DNA from: Stieleria maiorica
GTDB taxonomy: Bacteria > Planctomycetota > Planctomycetia > Pirellulales > Pirellulaceae
NCBI RefSeq assembly: GCF_008035925.1
Contig: NZ_CP036264.1
Location: 4,524,402 to 4,588,401 of the forward strand
Direction: 5' to 3'
DNA: 64,000 nt
Part shown: positions 1-9,461 of the stretch, piece by piece
How positions within the stretch are numbered: position 1 is the first letter of the stretch
How the letters are laid out: the number at the start of each line of letters is the position of its first letter
The notes under the pieces: model-generated
What the model saw: the letters and a program-made list of their open reading frames with translations, nothing else
What the model was told of the DNA's origin: nothing
Database searches by the model: none
Position numbers and translations under genes: made by a program

Positions 1-555
1 TCATCGACCGGTGGCATCTTGGTCCAAACCGAGGGAAAGTCGAATATCGCGGACACGCAAACGGCAACCTTCGAATTCGATGATTTTAACGCCCAGTGGA
101 CCCACCGCACTTGGGGTTCGCCGACCGATCCCGACTATCCCTGGGCGCTGTTTATCTATGGCGACAAGGGGACGTTAAAGGCCAGCACGATGCGGGCGGA
201 CTATATCCCGCAAGACAACCGCGCCGAGCCGATCCACTTTGACTGTTTCTTTGAACGCGAAAAGTACCCCGAAGATCTGACGGAAAAGGACATCGAGCTG
301 AATGCCGCGCCTGCAACCCGGCTTCACATGCTTGATTTTCTACAGGCGATCGAAGACCGCAGTCGTCCGGTGGCGGACATCGAAGAAGGCCACATATCGA
401 CGGCCAGCTGCATCTTGGCAAACCTTTCGATGCGGTTGGGCGGGCGGCCGCTGCAATACGATCCGCAGAACCGCCTGGTCATCGGAGACGAGGAAGCAAC
501 CGAAATGCTCCGTCGCGGCTATCGCGCCCCTTGGAAACATCCGTTTGTGGGATGA
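1..555 (+). CDS. Gfo/Idh/MocA-type oxidoreductase, C-terminal part (gene enters from the left edge)
   Basis: The frame is open from base 1 and ends at a TGA at 553-555, so about 184 C-terminal residues are seen and the N-terminal NAD(P)-binding fold is outside the window. The visible part has the beta-sheet-rich look of the C-terminal domain of this family: a DFNAQWTHRTWG stretch, a block that tests the effect on the protein of a residue change in extracted sugars (GDKGTLKAS), and a tail with a conserved ADIEEGHISTASCILANLS helix, which in this family packs near the active site. Such enzymes oxidise or epimerise sugars and cyclitols. A ribulokinase follows 137 bases downstream on the same strand, which fits a sugar-catabolic setting. 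The substrate cannot be read from this fragment. Confidence 0.8.
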   Translation, partial: SSTGGILVQTEGKSNIADTQTATFEFDDFNAQWTHRTWGSPTDPDYPWALFIYGDKGTLKASTMRADYIPQDNRAEPIHFDCFFEREKYPEDLTEKDIELNAAPATRLHMLDFLQAIEDRSRPVADIEEGHISTASCILANLSMRLGGRPLQYDPQNRLVIGDEEATEMLRRGYRAPWKHPFVG

Positions 556-691
556 TTTCGCTGCCGAGGGAATCGGAACCGGAGGCTTGCCCGTCGTCGC
601 TCTGCCGGCAGCTTGCTAGACTGTCGGCCATTTGGCGCACACCGATTGTCTGGGATGGCGCCTCATTCGTAGCTCGATCGAACGGAAACCG

Positions 692-2305
692 ATGACCGCT
701 GTAAACGAACCCGTTGCGTTGGGACTGGACTTTGGGACCGAGTCGGTGCGAGCCGTGCTCGTTGATCGCAACGGACGCGAGTTGGCTGTCTGTGAAAGTG
801 CCTATCGTCATGGGCAAATCACTGACACCCTGCCGACCAGCGGTGCGGTGCTGCCGACGCACTTCGCGTTGCAAAACCCCGCCGACTGGATCGAATCGGC
901 GGCCGAAGCGACACGCAACGCAATCGAGCGTTCGGGGATCGACGTGGACCGTATCGTCGGCATCGGAGTCGACTTCACCAGCTGCACGATGTTGCCGACT
1001 TGCGTCGACGGCACGCCGCTGTGCGAACTAGATCGATTTCGGCAGACACCGTTGGCGTGGCCCAAGCTGTGGAAACATCACGGAGCGATCGAACAAACCG
1101 AGCGGATGAATCGGATCGCCAAAGAACGTAACGAACCGTTCATGGACCGATACGGTGGAACGATCGGGTTGGAGTGGTTCTTTCCCAAGTTGCTGGAAAC
1201 GATCGACAAGGCGCCCGACGTTGCCGAAGCCGCGGAGGTTTGGGTCGAAGCGGGAGATTGGTTCGTCTGGCAGCTGGTCGGCTGCGACGCCGCGGATTTG
1301 CCACGGTCCACTTGCCAAGCCGGATACAAGGCGTTGTGGTCCGCGGATTCGGGTTACGCATCCGATCAGTACTTCGCCGCGGTTGATGCGAGGCTCGCTG
1401 AAGCGGCGCGGGAGAAGATGCCCGGGCGAATGTTGTCGCCGGGACAATCGGCCGGGCCGCTGTGCGGGGAGCTTGCCGATCGGCTGGGATTACCCGCGGG
1501 AATCGCGGTCGCCGCGGCCACCATCGACGCCCATTCCGCCGTGCCGGGCGTTGGTGAAGCGGAACCGGGAACGCTGGTGATGGTGATGGGAACCAGCAGC
1601 TGCCACATGCTCAATGCGATCGAGGGCAAGCCGGTCGACGGGGTCGCGGGAATCGTCGAAGGCGGCATTTTGCCCGGGCTGTTCGGTTATGAAACCGGAC
1701 AAGCTGCGGTCGGAGATGCTTTTGCGTGGTTGTTGAAACTGTTGAACCTGGATTCCTTCGAACAGCTCGGCAAGCACGCGATCGCCTTGCCGGCCGGCGC
1801 CGAAGGCGTGATGTGTTTGGATTGGATGAATGGCTGTCGCACGCCGTTGATGGATGGGGCGGTCAAGGGCGCGTTCAGTGGATTGACGCTGGCGACGACA
1901 CCGGCACACATGTACCGGGCACTGCTGGAAGCATCTGCATTTGGAGTGCGTTGGATCGTCGATGTGCTTCGCGAGGGTGGAATACCGGTGCAGCGATTCG
2001 TCGCCAGCGGAGGTTTGCCGCATCACAATCCGGCCATTGTTCAGGTCTATGCCGACGTGTTGGGCAGCGAGATCGAAGTCCACCCGTCTGAGCAAGGCCC
2101 GGCGATCGGAGCGGCGGTTTTGGGCATGATCGCTGCCGGTGAGTCCAAGAGCGGGTTTGCAAGTGTTGCTGATGCGGCACGCGCGATGGCCGGCGTGCCG
2201 GAATCGGAAAAGAAGATCGTGAAACCAAATCTTGACGACCAAGCAAGCTATCATGAACTCTATCGCCGCTATCGAAACCTGGCCGAAGCGATCCGAACGC
2301 TGTAG
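692..2305 (+). CDS. araB: Ribulokinase (FGGY carbohydrate kinase family)
   Basis: Phosphorylates ribulose (usually L-ribulose) with ATP in the cytoplasm. The 537-residue protein opens with the FGGY phosphate-binding motif GLDFGTESVRAVLVD (about residues 10-24), which in its D-F-G-T/S-E/D-S-V-R-A form is typical of ribulokinases rather than xylulo- or glycerokinases. The C-terminal half has the ATP-site segment ASGGLPHHNPAIVQVYADVL and a conserved EQGPAIGAAVLG. Length matches AraB (about 540-570). A TTG further upstream (632) would add 20 residues, but the ATG at 692 places the kinase motif at the usual distance from the N-terminus. Co-directional with the oxidoreductase before it; no araA or araD is in the window, so the pathway is inferred. 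Confidence 0.9.
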   Translation: MTAVNEPVALGLDFGTESVRAVLVDRNGRELAVCESAYRHGQITDTLPTSGAVLPTHFALQNPADWIESAAEATRNAIERSGIDVDRIVGIGVDFTSCTMLPTCVDGTPLCELDRFRQTPLAWPKLWKHHGAIEQTERMNRIAKERNEPFMDRYGGTIGLEWFFPKLLETIDKAPDVAEAAEVWVEAGDWFVWQLVGCDAADLPRSTCQAGYKALWSADSGYASDQYFAAVDARLAEAAREKMPGRMLSPGQSAGPLCGELADRLGLPAGIAVAAATIDAHSAVPGVGEAEPGTLVMVMGTSSCHMLNAIEGKPVDGVAGIVEGGILPGLFGYETGQAAVGDAFAWLLKLLNLDSFEQLGKHAIALPAGAEGVMCLDWMNGCRTPLMDGAVKGAFSGLTLATTPAHMYRALLEASAFGVRWIVDVLREGGIPVQRFVASGGLPHHNPAIVQVYADVLGSEIEVHPSEQGPAIGAAVLGMIAAGESKSGFASVADAARAMAGVPESEKKIVKPNLDDQASYHELYRRYRNLAEAIRTL

Positions 2306-2395
2306 TGTCGGGCGGGCCAGCGAGACTCCTATTCGGTCATCGTGAAGAATCATCGGTTGCGGCGCACGGGAACAACACAACCGGGCGGAACGACA

Positions 2396-4417
2396 ATGGT
2401 TAAGACGATTCACCAAACCCGTCTTGCGGGATTGCCGTGCAAACTGATGATCTGGACTGGGCTCGCGATGGCGTGCTCGTCCACACTGCACGGGATTGAT
2501 GCACAACAACCTTCGGACCAGCACTTACCCGCTACGATCACGGAACTCATTGACGAGTGGTTTTGGCCGGATCCGTACAGCCATCTCGGACACGTTCGAA
2601 ACAACGGACCGGGATGGGAGTTCGTTCGCATTGCGAGCGATCCCCAAGCTGGTTCGGACGCCCGATTGTCGGCCGACCAAATCCGTTTGATCAGCGCGAT
2701 TGCGAAGAACGCGAGTGAAAACGGAACCTCGGGGCGTGTCGCCGAGCGAGAGCAGCGGTGGCGCGATGCAGAACGCGACGCGAGAAAGTTGCTCAACCAG
2801 ACGCAACAGCAACGCGTCGACCAGTTGGTCATCCAGCGGCGGGGATACCGCGCCTTTTCAGATCCGGAAATGGTGGAGGAACTGACCCTGACATCCGAAC
2901 AGAGCTCAATGATCAGAGCGGCTATCAAACGCCACGCGACGCGGGTTGCGGAGAATGCACGTGAACTGACCGTCAGGGAAGGCCGACTTCGTGACCAGGA
3001 GGATGTGGACGGCGAGCAACTGAAAACTCAATCGATGGCACTGAATCGAGAAAGGGTGCAGCGGGGTTGGCTGTCGCATCGTCAGGTCTGGTCCGACATT
3101 CGGATGATCTTGTCGATCGATCAGGCTCGCTTGTTTGAAGAGCTGCGCGGAACGCGACCGGGCGGGAACGAGACGACCTCGCCGACAGTAGATCGCCGCG
3201 AATCCCGTTGCCGCATCGTTAAGAACCAGTTGCGTCAACGTCTCCGCTCGGATCTTAAGACGCCCGAAAACCAACATCCCGGATCGGTGATGATGACTTG
3301 CTACGGCAAGAAGCCACCAACCGAGGGCTCGCCGCGGGACCTGTTTCAATCGATGGTCCCGCAGACGTACCAGGATTACATCTTGATGCATCCAAAACTT
3401 CATCAATTGGAGTTTGATCGCCAAGCATCGGTCGATGTTGCCGAGTCCACGTTCGAATATGTCGATGAATCGATTCCGGAGTCGTTGGATGCCGCGATCG
3501 ACTTGATGTTGAAGGCCCGTGTTCAAACGGCCCGTCTTGCGGCGGAAGTGATTCGCCAACGCCGCGATCGGCTTTCAACCGAGCAGTGGATCCGAATCGT
3601 CGAAGGCTATCAATTTGTTCCCGCGATTCGCGAGCAGTATCCGATCGGGGTGAAGGTAAATGTTTGGGGGCACGGCGCGATCCCATTCGGATTTCTACTG
3701 CTGGATAATCCCAAGATCGCCGGTATCACCGTACAAATGCGAACGCTGCTGGACGGGAAAACGATGGCAACGACGCCCGACAGCGGTTGGCGACAGAATC
3801 TGCCCGACGTGTTGCTAGGCAAGCAGCCGATCGGAAATCACACGATCGAATATCAGGCGGACTACAGATTGACGGTGGGGCGTGAGGTCATCACGGGGCA
3901 ATGCCGCTCCGGCGAGATCGATTTTCAAGTCATTGCCGATCAACCCGATGCGCTTGCCGCAACGATGACGGATGCGTTGCATGCGCAGGTGTCTGCTTCG
4001 ATCCGCGCGTTGCCGATCAGCCAAGGGCGGGAGCGAACGTATTCCACTCCGGCGGGACAGGGCAAGTTCCGACCCGTGGCGAAGCTCCGGATTCCCTACT
4101 TGGAACTCACGGACCCGTTGCCGGTCGCATTGGCGATGAAGGTCGATGTCTATTTCGACGACGCCGATCAGCCCCATTCTCGTCCGGAATGGATCGTCCC
4201 GGCAGGAAAGGTCAGCCGATACGAGGTCGAAGGGATGATCGGTGACGGACGCTTGATCGATGCGTTGTCCCGCAGGGCGGACGGCGACGGTTTGGTTGAC
4301 GCGACCATCGTCTTAATTCCCGATCGTAGCACGGCATTGTCACACGCGTTAATCGAGTCGTATTATCCCGAAACGATCAAGGTGCAAGCGCAGTGGCAAC
4401 TCTTGTCCGGCGGGTGA
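2396..4417 (+). CDS. Large secreted protein of unknown function
   Basis: 673 residues. I do not recognise a family. The N-terminus (KTIHQTR, then a hydrophobic stretch around MIWTGLAMACSS, then a small-residue site near GIDA) reads as a Sec signal peptide, so the protein is probably exported. The first third is helical and charged, with recurring LT.EQ/LS.DQ segments (LSADQIRLISAI, LTLTSEQSSMI, LSIDQARLFEEL) that look like repeats of one helical module. The C-terminal half has beta-rich segments (YPIGVKVNVWGHGAIPF and later). A GTG at 2342 would give an N-terminal extension of 18 polar residues before the signal peptide, so the ATG at 2396 is preferred. It stands alone between ribulokinase and a phosphatase. 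Confidence 0.7.
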   Translation: MVKTIHQTRLAGLPCKLMIWTGLAMACSSTLHGIDAQQPSDQHLPATITELIDEWFWPDPYSHLGHVRNNGPGWEFVRIASDPQAGSDARLSADQIRLISAIAKNASENGTSGRVAEREQRWRDAERDARKLLNQTQQQRVDQLVIQRRGYRAFSDPEMVEELTLTSEQSSMIRAAIKRHATRVAENARELTVREGRLRDQEDVDGEQLKTQSMALNRERVQRGWLSHRQVWSDIRMILSIDQARLFEELRGTRPGGNETTSPTVDRRESRCRIVKNQLRQRLRSDLKTPENQHPGSVMMTCYGKKPPTEGSPRDLFQSMVPQTYQDYILMHPKLHQLEFDRQASVDVAESTFEYVDESIPESLDAAIDLMLKARVQTARLAAEVIRQRRDRLSTEQWIRIVEGYQFVPAIREQYPIGVKVNVWGHGAIPFGFLLLDNPKIAGITVQMRTLLDGKTMATTPDSGWRQNLPDVLLGKQPIGNHTIEYQADYRLTVGREVITGQCRSGEIDFQVIADQPDALAATMTDALHAQVSASIRALPISQGRERTYSTPAGQGKFRPVAKLRIPYLELTDPLPVALAMKVDVYFDDADQPHSRPEWIVPAGKVSRYEVEGMIGDGRLIDALSRRADGDGLVDATIVLIPDRSTALSHALIESYYPETIKVQAQWQLLSGG

Positions 4418-4552
4418 AAACATTCAAGATAGCGGACCGGCAATTTGCGAATTGGCTTTGATCGTCAGCGTCAAAAATGTTAAGAAACTGGGCAGTCCGT
4501 CGACGAACGGGTATCGCCGGGAGAAGATCGAGTCAGGGTTGGCTGAGAAGAA

Positions 4553-5242
4553 ATGCGTACACTCGCGATCGGAGACATTCACGGATGCTACCAGTCGCTG
4601 AAGCGGTTGGAGACGGCCACCAAATTGACGGCGGACGACCGGATCGTGGTGCTGGGCGATTTCGTCGATCGGGGCCCCGACACCCGAAGCGTGTTGGACT
4701 GGATGATCGACCGAAAAGACCACGGGTTGATCGCACTGCGCGGTAACCACGAGCTGATGATGCTGGCCGCCCGCCGCTCGGAGGATCGCCATCAAGAATG
4801 GTTGTCCTGTGGCGGCGACGCAGTTCTAGACTCCTATGGCGTTGATCACGTCGAACAGATTCCGGATCGACATTGGGACTTTGTGGCCGACGAGCTTGTA
4901 GCGTACCACGTCGGCAAGAACCACTTTTTTGTCCACGCCAACGCCTATCCCGAAATGGACTTGGATGAGCAACCCAGCTACATGCTCTATTGGGAACGGG
5001 CGGCCGAGCGAGCCCCCCATCGTTCCGGGCGAGTCATGGTTTGCGGACACACTCCGCAGCGGAATGGGATTCCGCTGGATATGGGCCACGCCGTATGCAT
5101 CGACACGGCGGCTTGCCGGGGCGGCTGGCTGACCTGTCTGGATGTCGACGCCGGATACTGTTGGCAGGCTAACGAGCAGGGAGATGTGCGTGGATTCTGG
5201 TTGGACCAAGGGCCCTGCGGCGCTCGGTTGGAACGGGCGTGA
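4553..5242 (+). CDS. Metallophosphoesterase of the PPP Ser/Thr phosphatase type
   Basis: 229 residues with the three metal-binding blocks of the PPP family in order: GDIHGCY (7-13), GDFVDRG (35-41) and GNHEL (64-68), plus a C-terminal VCGHTPQ that supplies a further metal-binding histidine. These ligands hold two metal ions that hydrolyse phosphomonoesters. Length and motif spacing fit bacterial PrpA/PrpB-like protein phosphatases or short ApaH-like enzymes; the substrate (phosphoprotein or dinucleotide) cannot be decided. No signal peptide, so cytoplasmic. A Ser/Thr kinase lies 14 kb away, but nothing links the two. Confidence 0.88.
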   Translation: MRTLAIGDIHGCYQSLKRLETATKLTADDRIVVLGDFVDRGPDTRSVLDWMIDRKDHGLIALRGNHELMMLAARRSEDRHQEWLSCGGDAVLDSYGVDHVEQIPDRHWDFVADELVAYHVGKNHFFVHANAYPEMDLDEQPSYMLYWERAAERAPHRSGRVMVCGHTPQRNGIPLDMGHAVCIDTAACRGGWLTCLDVDAGYCWQANEQGDVRGFWLDQGPCGARLERA

Positions 5243-5269
5243 GCCGAGGACGAGGCGGTCGGCCAGATG

Positions 5270-5336
5270 CCAGCACGTGGCGTGAGCCAGTGGCAGACAT
5301 TGGGAGTTGAGTTGATCACGGGCCGCTCGCTGACGC
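5270..5336. repeat. Dispersed repeat, copy 1 (CCAGCACGTGGCG type)
   Basis: The 123-base gap between the phosphatase and the sulfatase stop contains a segment that recurs at 25822-25884. Shared blocks are CCAGCACGTGGCGT, AGCCAGTGGCAG, TTGGGAG and TCACGGGCCG, then TCGCTGAC. The two copies differ by scattered substitutions and a 2-base length difference. It sits between two convergent genes. Confidence 0.7.
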
Positions 5337-5365
5337 GTCCCGCTGGCATCGGATGCAAGGGCGAC

Positions 5366-6721
5366 TTACCGGCTGCCGTGAAACGCCTGCATCTCACTCA
5401 GCAATCGCGCGACGACGTCAGGGTATTGGCTGGCCACGTCGGTTTGTTCGCCCAAGTCCGATTCCAGATCAAACAACAGCGGCGTTTCGTACCGCGTCGT
5501 CGGTCGTCGTCGCCGCGTGATCGGATCAGTCGGCGGAGTACTCGCGACGTGGATCTTGTAGCGGCCCGAGCGAAAGGCATTCTGGTGGTAGGCCCAAGTG
5601 TTCCGTGGGCTCGGTGCACCATCGAGCAGCGTCGGACTCAGATCCGTCGAGACGTAACCGGGTTTGTCGGCCGGTGGGTTTCCGCCGGTCAGGGCCGCAA
5701 ACGTGGCGTACAAGTCCAGATTCGCAGCGATCCCATCTACCGTCGCGGGTTGGATCGTCCCTGGCCAGTAAAAGATCGCCGGGACACGCTGTCCGCCTTC
5801 CCAAGTCGTCGCCTTTTCGCCGCGCAACGGACCGGCGGTTCCGCCGTGCGGCCCGAAGCAAGACCATGGCCCATTGTCGCTGGTAAAGATGATCAACGTT
5901 TCCTTTTCGATTCCCGATCGACGGACCGCATCAACCACTTCACCGACCGACCAATCAATCTCTTCGACGACGTCACCGAACCGCCCTCCGGCACTCCTGT
6001 TTTGAAATTCCGGCGAGGCAAAGATCGGGGCGTGCGGCATGTTGTGGGCCAAGTACAAAAAGAAGCGTTCGTTTTTCTGGCTCTCGATCCACTTCACCGC
6101 CTCTTGCGTGTATCGCCGCGTCAACAATTCCTGGTTGACGGGAAATTCCACGACCTCTCGCCCACGGATCAGCGGCACAGGGAACGAAAACTTGTCACAG
6201 GTATCGAAGACCTCGCGTGTTTGCTTCTTCCCCGGCGGCGGCGGCACATCGTTGCTGCCGGGCGTTCCGTAGTGATAGTCAAACCCGCACTCCAGCGGAT
6301 GCATCGGGTCGACGGTAAAGTCTTTCGGATAGCCGGCCAAATGCCACTTGCCCAGGATCGCCGTTGCGTAGCCTTGACGCTTGAGCATCGCGGGCATCAA
6401 CGCGCTGCGATCCTCTTTCAAACCGTTCGCCGGGCGCGGGATGAAAACCGGGTGCCGTCCGCTCATCAATCCTTTTCGGCTCGGGACGCAGGTGGAACCG
6501 GAGGAGTAGAAACTCGTCCAGCGCTGGCCCGCAGCGGCAATCTGGTCAATGTTCGGCGTTTTGTTCTTCGTGTTTCCGTAGCAGGCCAAATCGCCGTAGC
6601 CCATGTCATCGACGAAAATCAAAATGATGTTCGGCGGCGACGGTTTGGCGATCGCGACCGCCGATGACAAGGCGACCACGGAGAACAGAACCAGACTCGG
6701 TAGCACGGAGGAACGTTTCAT
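5366..6721 (-). CDS. Secreted sulfatase (arylsulfatase family)
   Basis: 451 residues. Hydrolyses sulfate esters, most likely on algal or other sulfated polysaccharides. A signal peptide covers about residues 1-25 and ends before KPSPPN. The metal-binding block IILIFVDDMGYGDLACYG follows, and the sulfatase signature CVPSR (C78) carries the cysteine converted to formylglycine. Later segments GKWHLAGYP, TSDNGPWS and RGEKATTWEGGQRVP are also typical. A second sulfatase gene lies directly upstream on the same strand (18-base gap), so both may be read together. Start ATG gives an ideal signal peptide. The exact substrate is unknown. Confidence 0.93.
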   Translation of the reverse strand: MKRSSVLPSLVLFSVVALSSAVAIAKPSPPNIILIFVDDMGYGDLACYGNTKNKTPNIDQIAAAGQRWTSFYSSGSTCVPSRKGLMSGRHPVFIPRPANGLKEDRSALMPAMLKRQGYATAILGKWHLAGYPKDFTVDPMHPLECGFDYHYGTPGSNDVPPPPGKKQTREVFDTCDKFSFPVPLIRGREVVEFPVNQELLTRRYTQEAVKWIESQKNERFFLYLAHNMPHAPIFASPEFQNRSAGGRFGDVVEEIDWSVGEVVDAVRRSGIEKETLIIFTSDNGPWSCFGPHGGTAGPLRGEKATTWEGGQRVPAIFYWPGTIQPATVDGIAANLDLYATFAALTGGNPPADKPGYVSTDLSPTLLDGAPSPRNTWAYHQNAFRSGRYKIHVASTPPTDPITRRRRPTTRYETPLLFDLESDLGEQTDVASQYPDVVARLLSEMQAFHGSR

Positions 6722-6739
6722 GGTGGGGCGGAGCGTCGG

Positions 6740-8293
6740 TTAGAGTGCGTCGTAGATCTTCAGCGGAAAGTTCGGCTGGACGGTTCGGTCGTTGATGAAC
6801 GCTTGTTCGAGTCGCTGGACGATTTCGGGATGTTCCTTCGCCAGATCATTGGTTTCCGCGGAGTCGTCGGTCAGATTGTAGAGTTCCCAGTCGGCGGCTT
6901 GTTTGCGGTTGATGTCGCGACGAATCGCTTTCCAATCGCCATCTCGCACGGCAACGATTCCACCGTAACCGTTGAAGTTCCAAATCAGAGGCTTGTCACG
7001 CTTGGTTTCCTTTCCTTGGACCAATCCGACCAAACTGACGCCGTCCAGCACTTGTTGTTTGGGTAACGGGGCTTCGGCAATTTCCGCCAACGTGGGGAAC
7101 CAGTCAGGGAAATACGAGGGAAACTCGGTTTCGCTTCCCTTGGCGACTTTACCCGGCCAACGCACCAGACAAGGAATCCGGATGCCGCCTTCGTAGCAAC
7201 TGCCCTTGTATCCGTTCAGACCTCCGTTGGAATTGAAGAACGTGCATGCGGCACCGCCGACGTGGAATTCAGGGTTGCGGCTTCCGTGGGTCGGACCATT
7301 GTCGGACGTGAAAATCACAATCGTGTCGTCACGCAACCCGTGCTTGTCCAGTTGGTCCAAGATGGTGCCGACATGTTGGTCCAAGTCAGAAATCATCGCG
7401 GCATAGGCGGCTCTGGGTCTGGGGTGTGGCAGGTAGCCGTTCTCGCCGCGATAGGGGCCGTGTTGGTCGTCCCACTCGGCCGGGTACTGATCGATCCATT
7501 CCTGCGGTGGTTGCATCGCGACGTGTGGTTCGACGAACGGGCAATACAAAAAGAAGGGTTTGTCTTTGTTCTGGTCCAGAAACTTGACGGCTTCTTTGAG
7601 AATCAAATCCGGCGCGTAGGCTTGCGCCCGGTAGTCATCGGCGACCACCGCACCGTCCGGTTTGCGGTCGTGCCCCGGGATCGGGTACTTATTGATCAGG
7701 ACCTCTTTTTCGTCGCTATCGAGAAACGGCGGGTAGTAGCTGTGTGCGTTGCGTTGGCAGTTGTATCCGAAGTATCGATCGAAGCCCTGTTTGATCGGCG
7801 ATCCGGTCGTGTTGGACGGCCCCAAACCCCACTTGCCGAACGCGCCGGTCGCATAACCCGCATCTTGAAGCACTTCGGCGATGGTGACGATTTGTTCTGT
7901 GATCGGAAACTGGCCGGGGTAGATCCGTCCGTTACCGGAGTCCCGGTTGGTGCGGATTTCGGCATGTCCGAGATGCTGGCCGGTCATCAGCGTGCAGCGG
8001 GCCGGGGCACACACTGGTGCTCCGGTGTAATGTTGCAGGAACCGCATGCCGTCTCGGGCCAGGGTATCGATGTTCGGCGTGCGGATTTTTTCTTGACCAT
8101 AGCATCCCAGTTCACCGTAGCCGAGATCGTCCGCCAGAATGAAGACGATGTTGGGGGATTTGGCCGCAGCAAACTGCGGGATCAATCCGGCCGCAAGAAT
8201 AGCCGTCCATACAAAAAAGACGCGCGAAGATGACATGGGCAGTTCGTTGTGTGGGGGCAAGAGTTTGGCGGGACGAAACAGATCAACGATCAT
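6740..8293 (-). CDS. Secreted sulfatase (arylsulfatase family), second of a pair
   Basis: 517 residues from the first ATG. The sulfatase signature is CAPAR (C95), the Cys-type site for formylglycine. NIVFILADDLGYGELGCYG supplies metal ligands, and GKWGLGPSNTTG, TSDNGPTHGS and a GGIRIPCLVRWPG block follow. A signal peptide begins at the second methionine (residue 20, position 8236). I kept 8293 because a GAGG lies 4 bases upstream of it, while the ATG at 8236 has no evident ribosome site; if 8236 is used the protein has 498 residues and a cleaner signal peptide. Placed 18 bases upstream of the other sulfatase gene. Confidence 0.92.
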   Translation of the reverse strand: MIVDLFRPAKLLPPHNELPMSSSRVFFVWTAILAAGLIPQFAAAKSPNIVFILADDLGYGELGCYGQEKIRTPNIDTLARDGMRFLQHYTGAPVCAPARCTLMTGQHLGHAEIRTNRDSGNGRIYPGQFPITEQIVTIAEVLQDAGYATGAFGKWGLGPSNTTGSPIKQGFDRYFGYNCQRNAHSYYPPFLDSDEKEVLINKYPIPGHDRKPDGAVVADDYRAQAYAPDLILKEAVKFLDQNKDKPFFLYCPFVEPHVAMQPPQEWIDQYPAEWDDQHGPYRGENGYLPHPRPRAAYAAMISDLDQHVGTILDQLDKHGLRDDTIVIFTSDNGPTHGSRNPEFHVGGAACTFFNSNGGLNGYKGSCYEGGIRIPCLVRWPGKVAKGSETEFPSYFPDWFPTLAEIAEAPLPKQQVLDGVSLVGLVQGKETKRDKPLIWNFNGYGGIVAVRDGDWKAIRRDINRKQAADWELYNLTDDSAETNDLAKEHPEIVQRLEQAFINDRTVQPNFPLKIYDAL

Positions 8294-8297
8294 GTGA

Positions 8298-8301
8298 CCT
8301 C
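8298..8301 (-). promoter_or_regulatory. Ribosome binding site candidate deciding the sulfatase start
   Basis: On the minus strand GAGG lies 4 bases before the ATG at 8293. The alternative ATG at 8236 lacks such a site, although it fits the signal peptide better. The spacing is short, so the call is tentative. Confidence 0.35.
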
Positions 8302-8462
8302 GACTGTCTCGGCCGATTGTACTCGATACGCGACGTCAAATCCGTAGCCCTGTCGCGCCGGATCGCCGTTCTTCTGCGATGGCAAGCCGAGTCAGTGGCG
8401 GTCAGCGAAGTATCACGTGCTACAGTTCATGGACGACCACCCACATCGCGAGTGCACGTTCC

Positions 8463-9221
8463 ATGTCCACGTTTGCAACTCCCCCATCGGTAAGCTGCCC
8501 GTCAACCCCTGCAGGATCGGCACATGCTGCACGACCGTTGCGCGAGTCGGTTGAAGAGGATCGCTACGAGCCGCGTTTTCGCGTGGTCGCTGGTGGCCAG
8601 GACAGCGGCATCGAATGTCAACTTTCGGTCCCGCTGAATGCGGCGGGCGACTTTCGCGTCCCCTGCCAGTTGCTGGACCTCAATTCCAGCGGTTGTGCGA
8701 TACGTTATCGCCATCCGCGGCCGCTCGGGACATCATCGACGTCGACGGTGCTGGAGATGAAGAACCTGGCGAATTCGGATTCCGTGCAAATGCTCGTTCG
8801 CGTTTGCTGGGTTCGACAAGCCGGGATCGATCAATACGAAAGCGGCTTGTACTTTCGCCGCTCGCTGCCCGAAACGTTGATTCCCCAGGGGATTCGCGCC
8901 GGCCAACTCAGTCGCCGAGTGGCCAAGCGAGAATCGGTGGACGTTGCCGTTACGGTTCGGCAATCCCAGCCACGGATTCATGCGACCGGGCGAGTTGTTT
9001 CGATCAGTCACACCGGCGTCCAGATCGTCTCGCCGAGTGGGTTGACCATCGGGGAGAAGCTGATGTTGCAGTTGGACAATGGCAAGGCCGCCGTCGGTGT
9101 GACGGTCTGGAGTTCGCGACAGGAGACGCAACTCGATGGGGCAGCATTCGCTTCAGGGATCGCGTTCATCCAAGCGGGAATGGGGCGTCAGTTTCATGAC
9201 GACGTGCTCGGTCTCGCCTGA
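8463..9221 (+). CDS. Tandem PilZ-like domain protein
   Basis: 252 residues, no signal peptide. Two consecutive PilZ-like units can be seen. Unit 1 has RYEPR (an RxxxR arginine motif) and LDLNSSGCAIR (DxNxxG in place of the usual D/NxSxxG). Unit 2 has RRVAKR followed by VVSISHTGVQIV (SxSxxG). PilZ domains bind cyclic di-GMP through these two motifs, so a role as a c-di-GMP effector is inferred; both motifs are slightly off consensus, so binding may be weak in one or both. A probable diguanylate cyclase is encoded just downstream on the opposite strand. ATG 8463 was chosen over 8379 because the extra 28 residues are low-complexity and out of character. Confidence 0.7.
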   Translation: MSTFATPPSVSCPSTPAGSAHAARPLRESVEEDRYEPRFRVVAGGQDSGIECQLSVPLNAAGDFRVPCQLLDLNSSGCAIRYRHPRPLGTSSTSTVLEMKNLANSDSVQMLVRVCWVRQAGIDQYESGLYFRRSLPETLIPQGIRAGQLSRRVAKRESVDVAVTVRQSQPRIHATGRVVSISHTGVQIVSPSGLTIGEKLMLQLDNGKAAVGVTVWSSRQETQLDGAAFASGIAFIQAGMGRQFHDDVLGLA

Positions 9222-9240
9222 AAAGCAGTTTTGCACAAGT

Positions 9241-9375
9241 CCGAAGCGCAAGCGAGTCGATCCGCCTAAACGAGCCCGAAGCGTGAGCGAGTGGATCGCG
9301 AGAGATACTTGACTTCACTCTCCGTCGACACTCAGAAAGGTAACTCCCTCGCTGGCGCGTCGGGCTTGTCGTTGG
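9241..9375. repeat. Dispersed planctomycete repeat with imperfect inverted arms
   Basis: In the 240-base gap between two convergent genes, GCCCGAAGCGTGAGCGAG (about 9272-9289) faces CTCGCTGGCGCGTCGGGC (about 9349-9366). The two are imperfect reverse complements. A further related block, CCGAAGCGCAAGCGAG, lies at about 9241-9256. The same core (GCCCGACGCGTGAGCGAG) forms the perfect palindrome at 32496-32549. Confidence 0.65.
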
Positions 9376-9461
9376 AAACTCAGGCGTCGCGCTTGGCGTC
9401 CGGGCAGTTGACGCAATCCACGAACCACCCGTGAACGCGAACATCGAATTGGAATGCAGCA

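Noticed and set aside
1490-2524. 344-codon open frame on the minus strand
   Set aside because: Overlaps most of the ribulokinase C-terminal half, which has strong motifs.
5267-6667. 466-codon open frame on the plus strand
   Set aside because: It lies opposite the first sulfatase, whose protein has the full family motifs. The plus-strand product has no recognisable domain and begins in a repeat, so it is a shadow of G+C-rich coding DNA.
7262-8233. 323-codon open frame on the plus strand
   Set aside because: Opposite the second sulfatase and without family resemblance.
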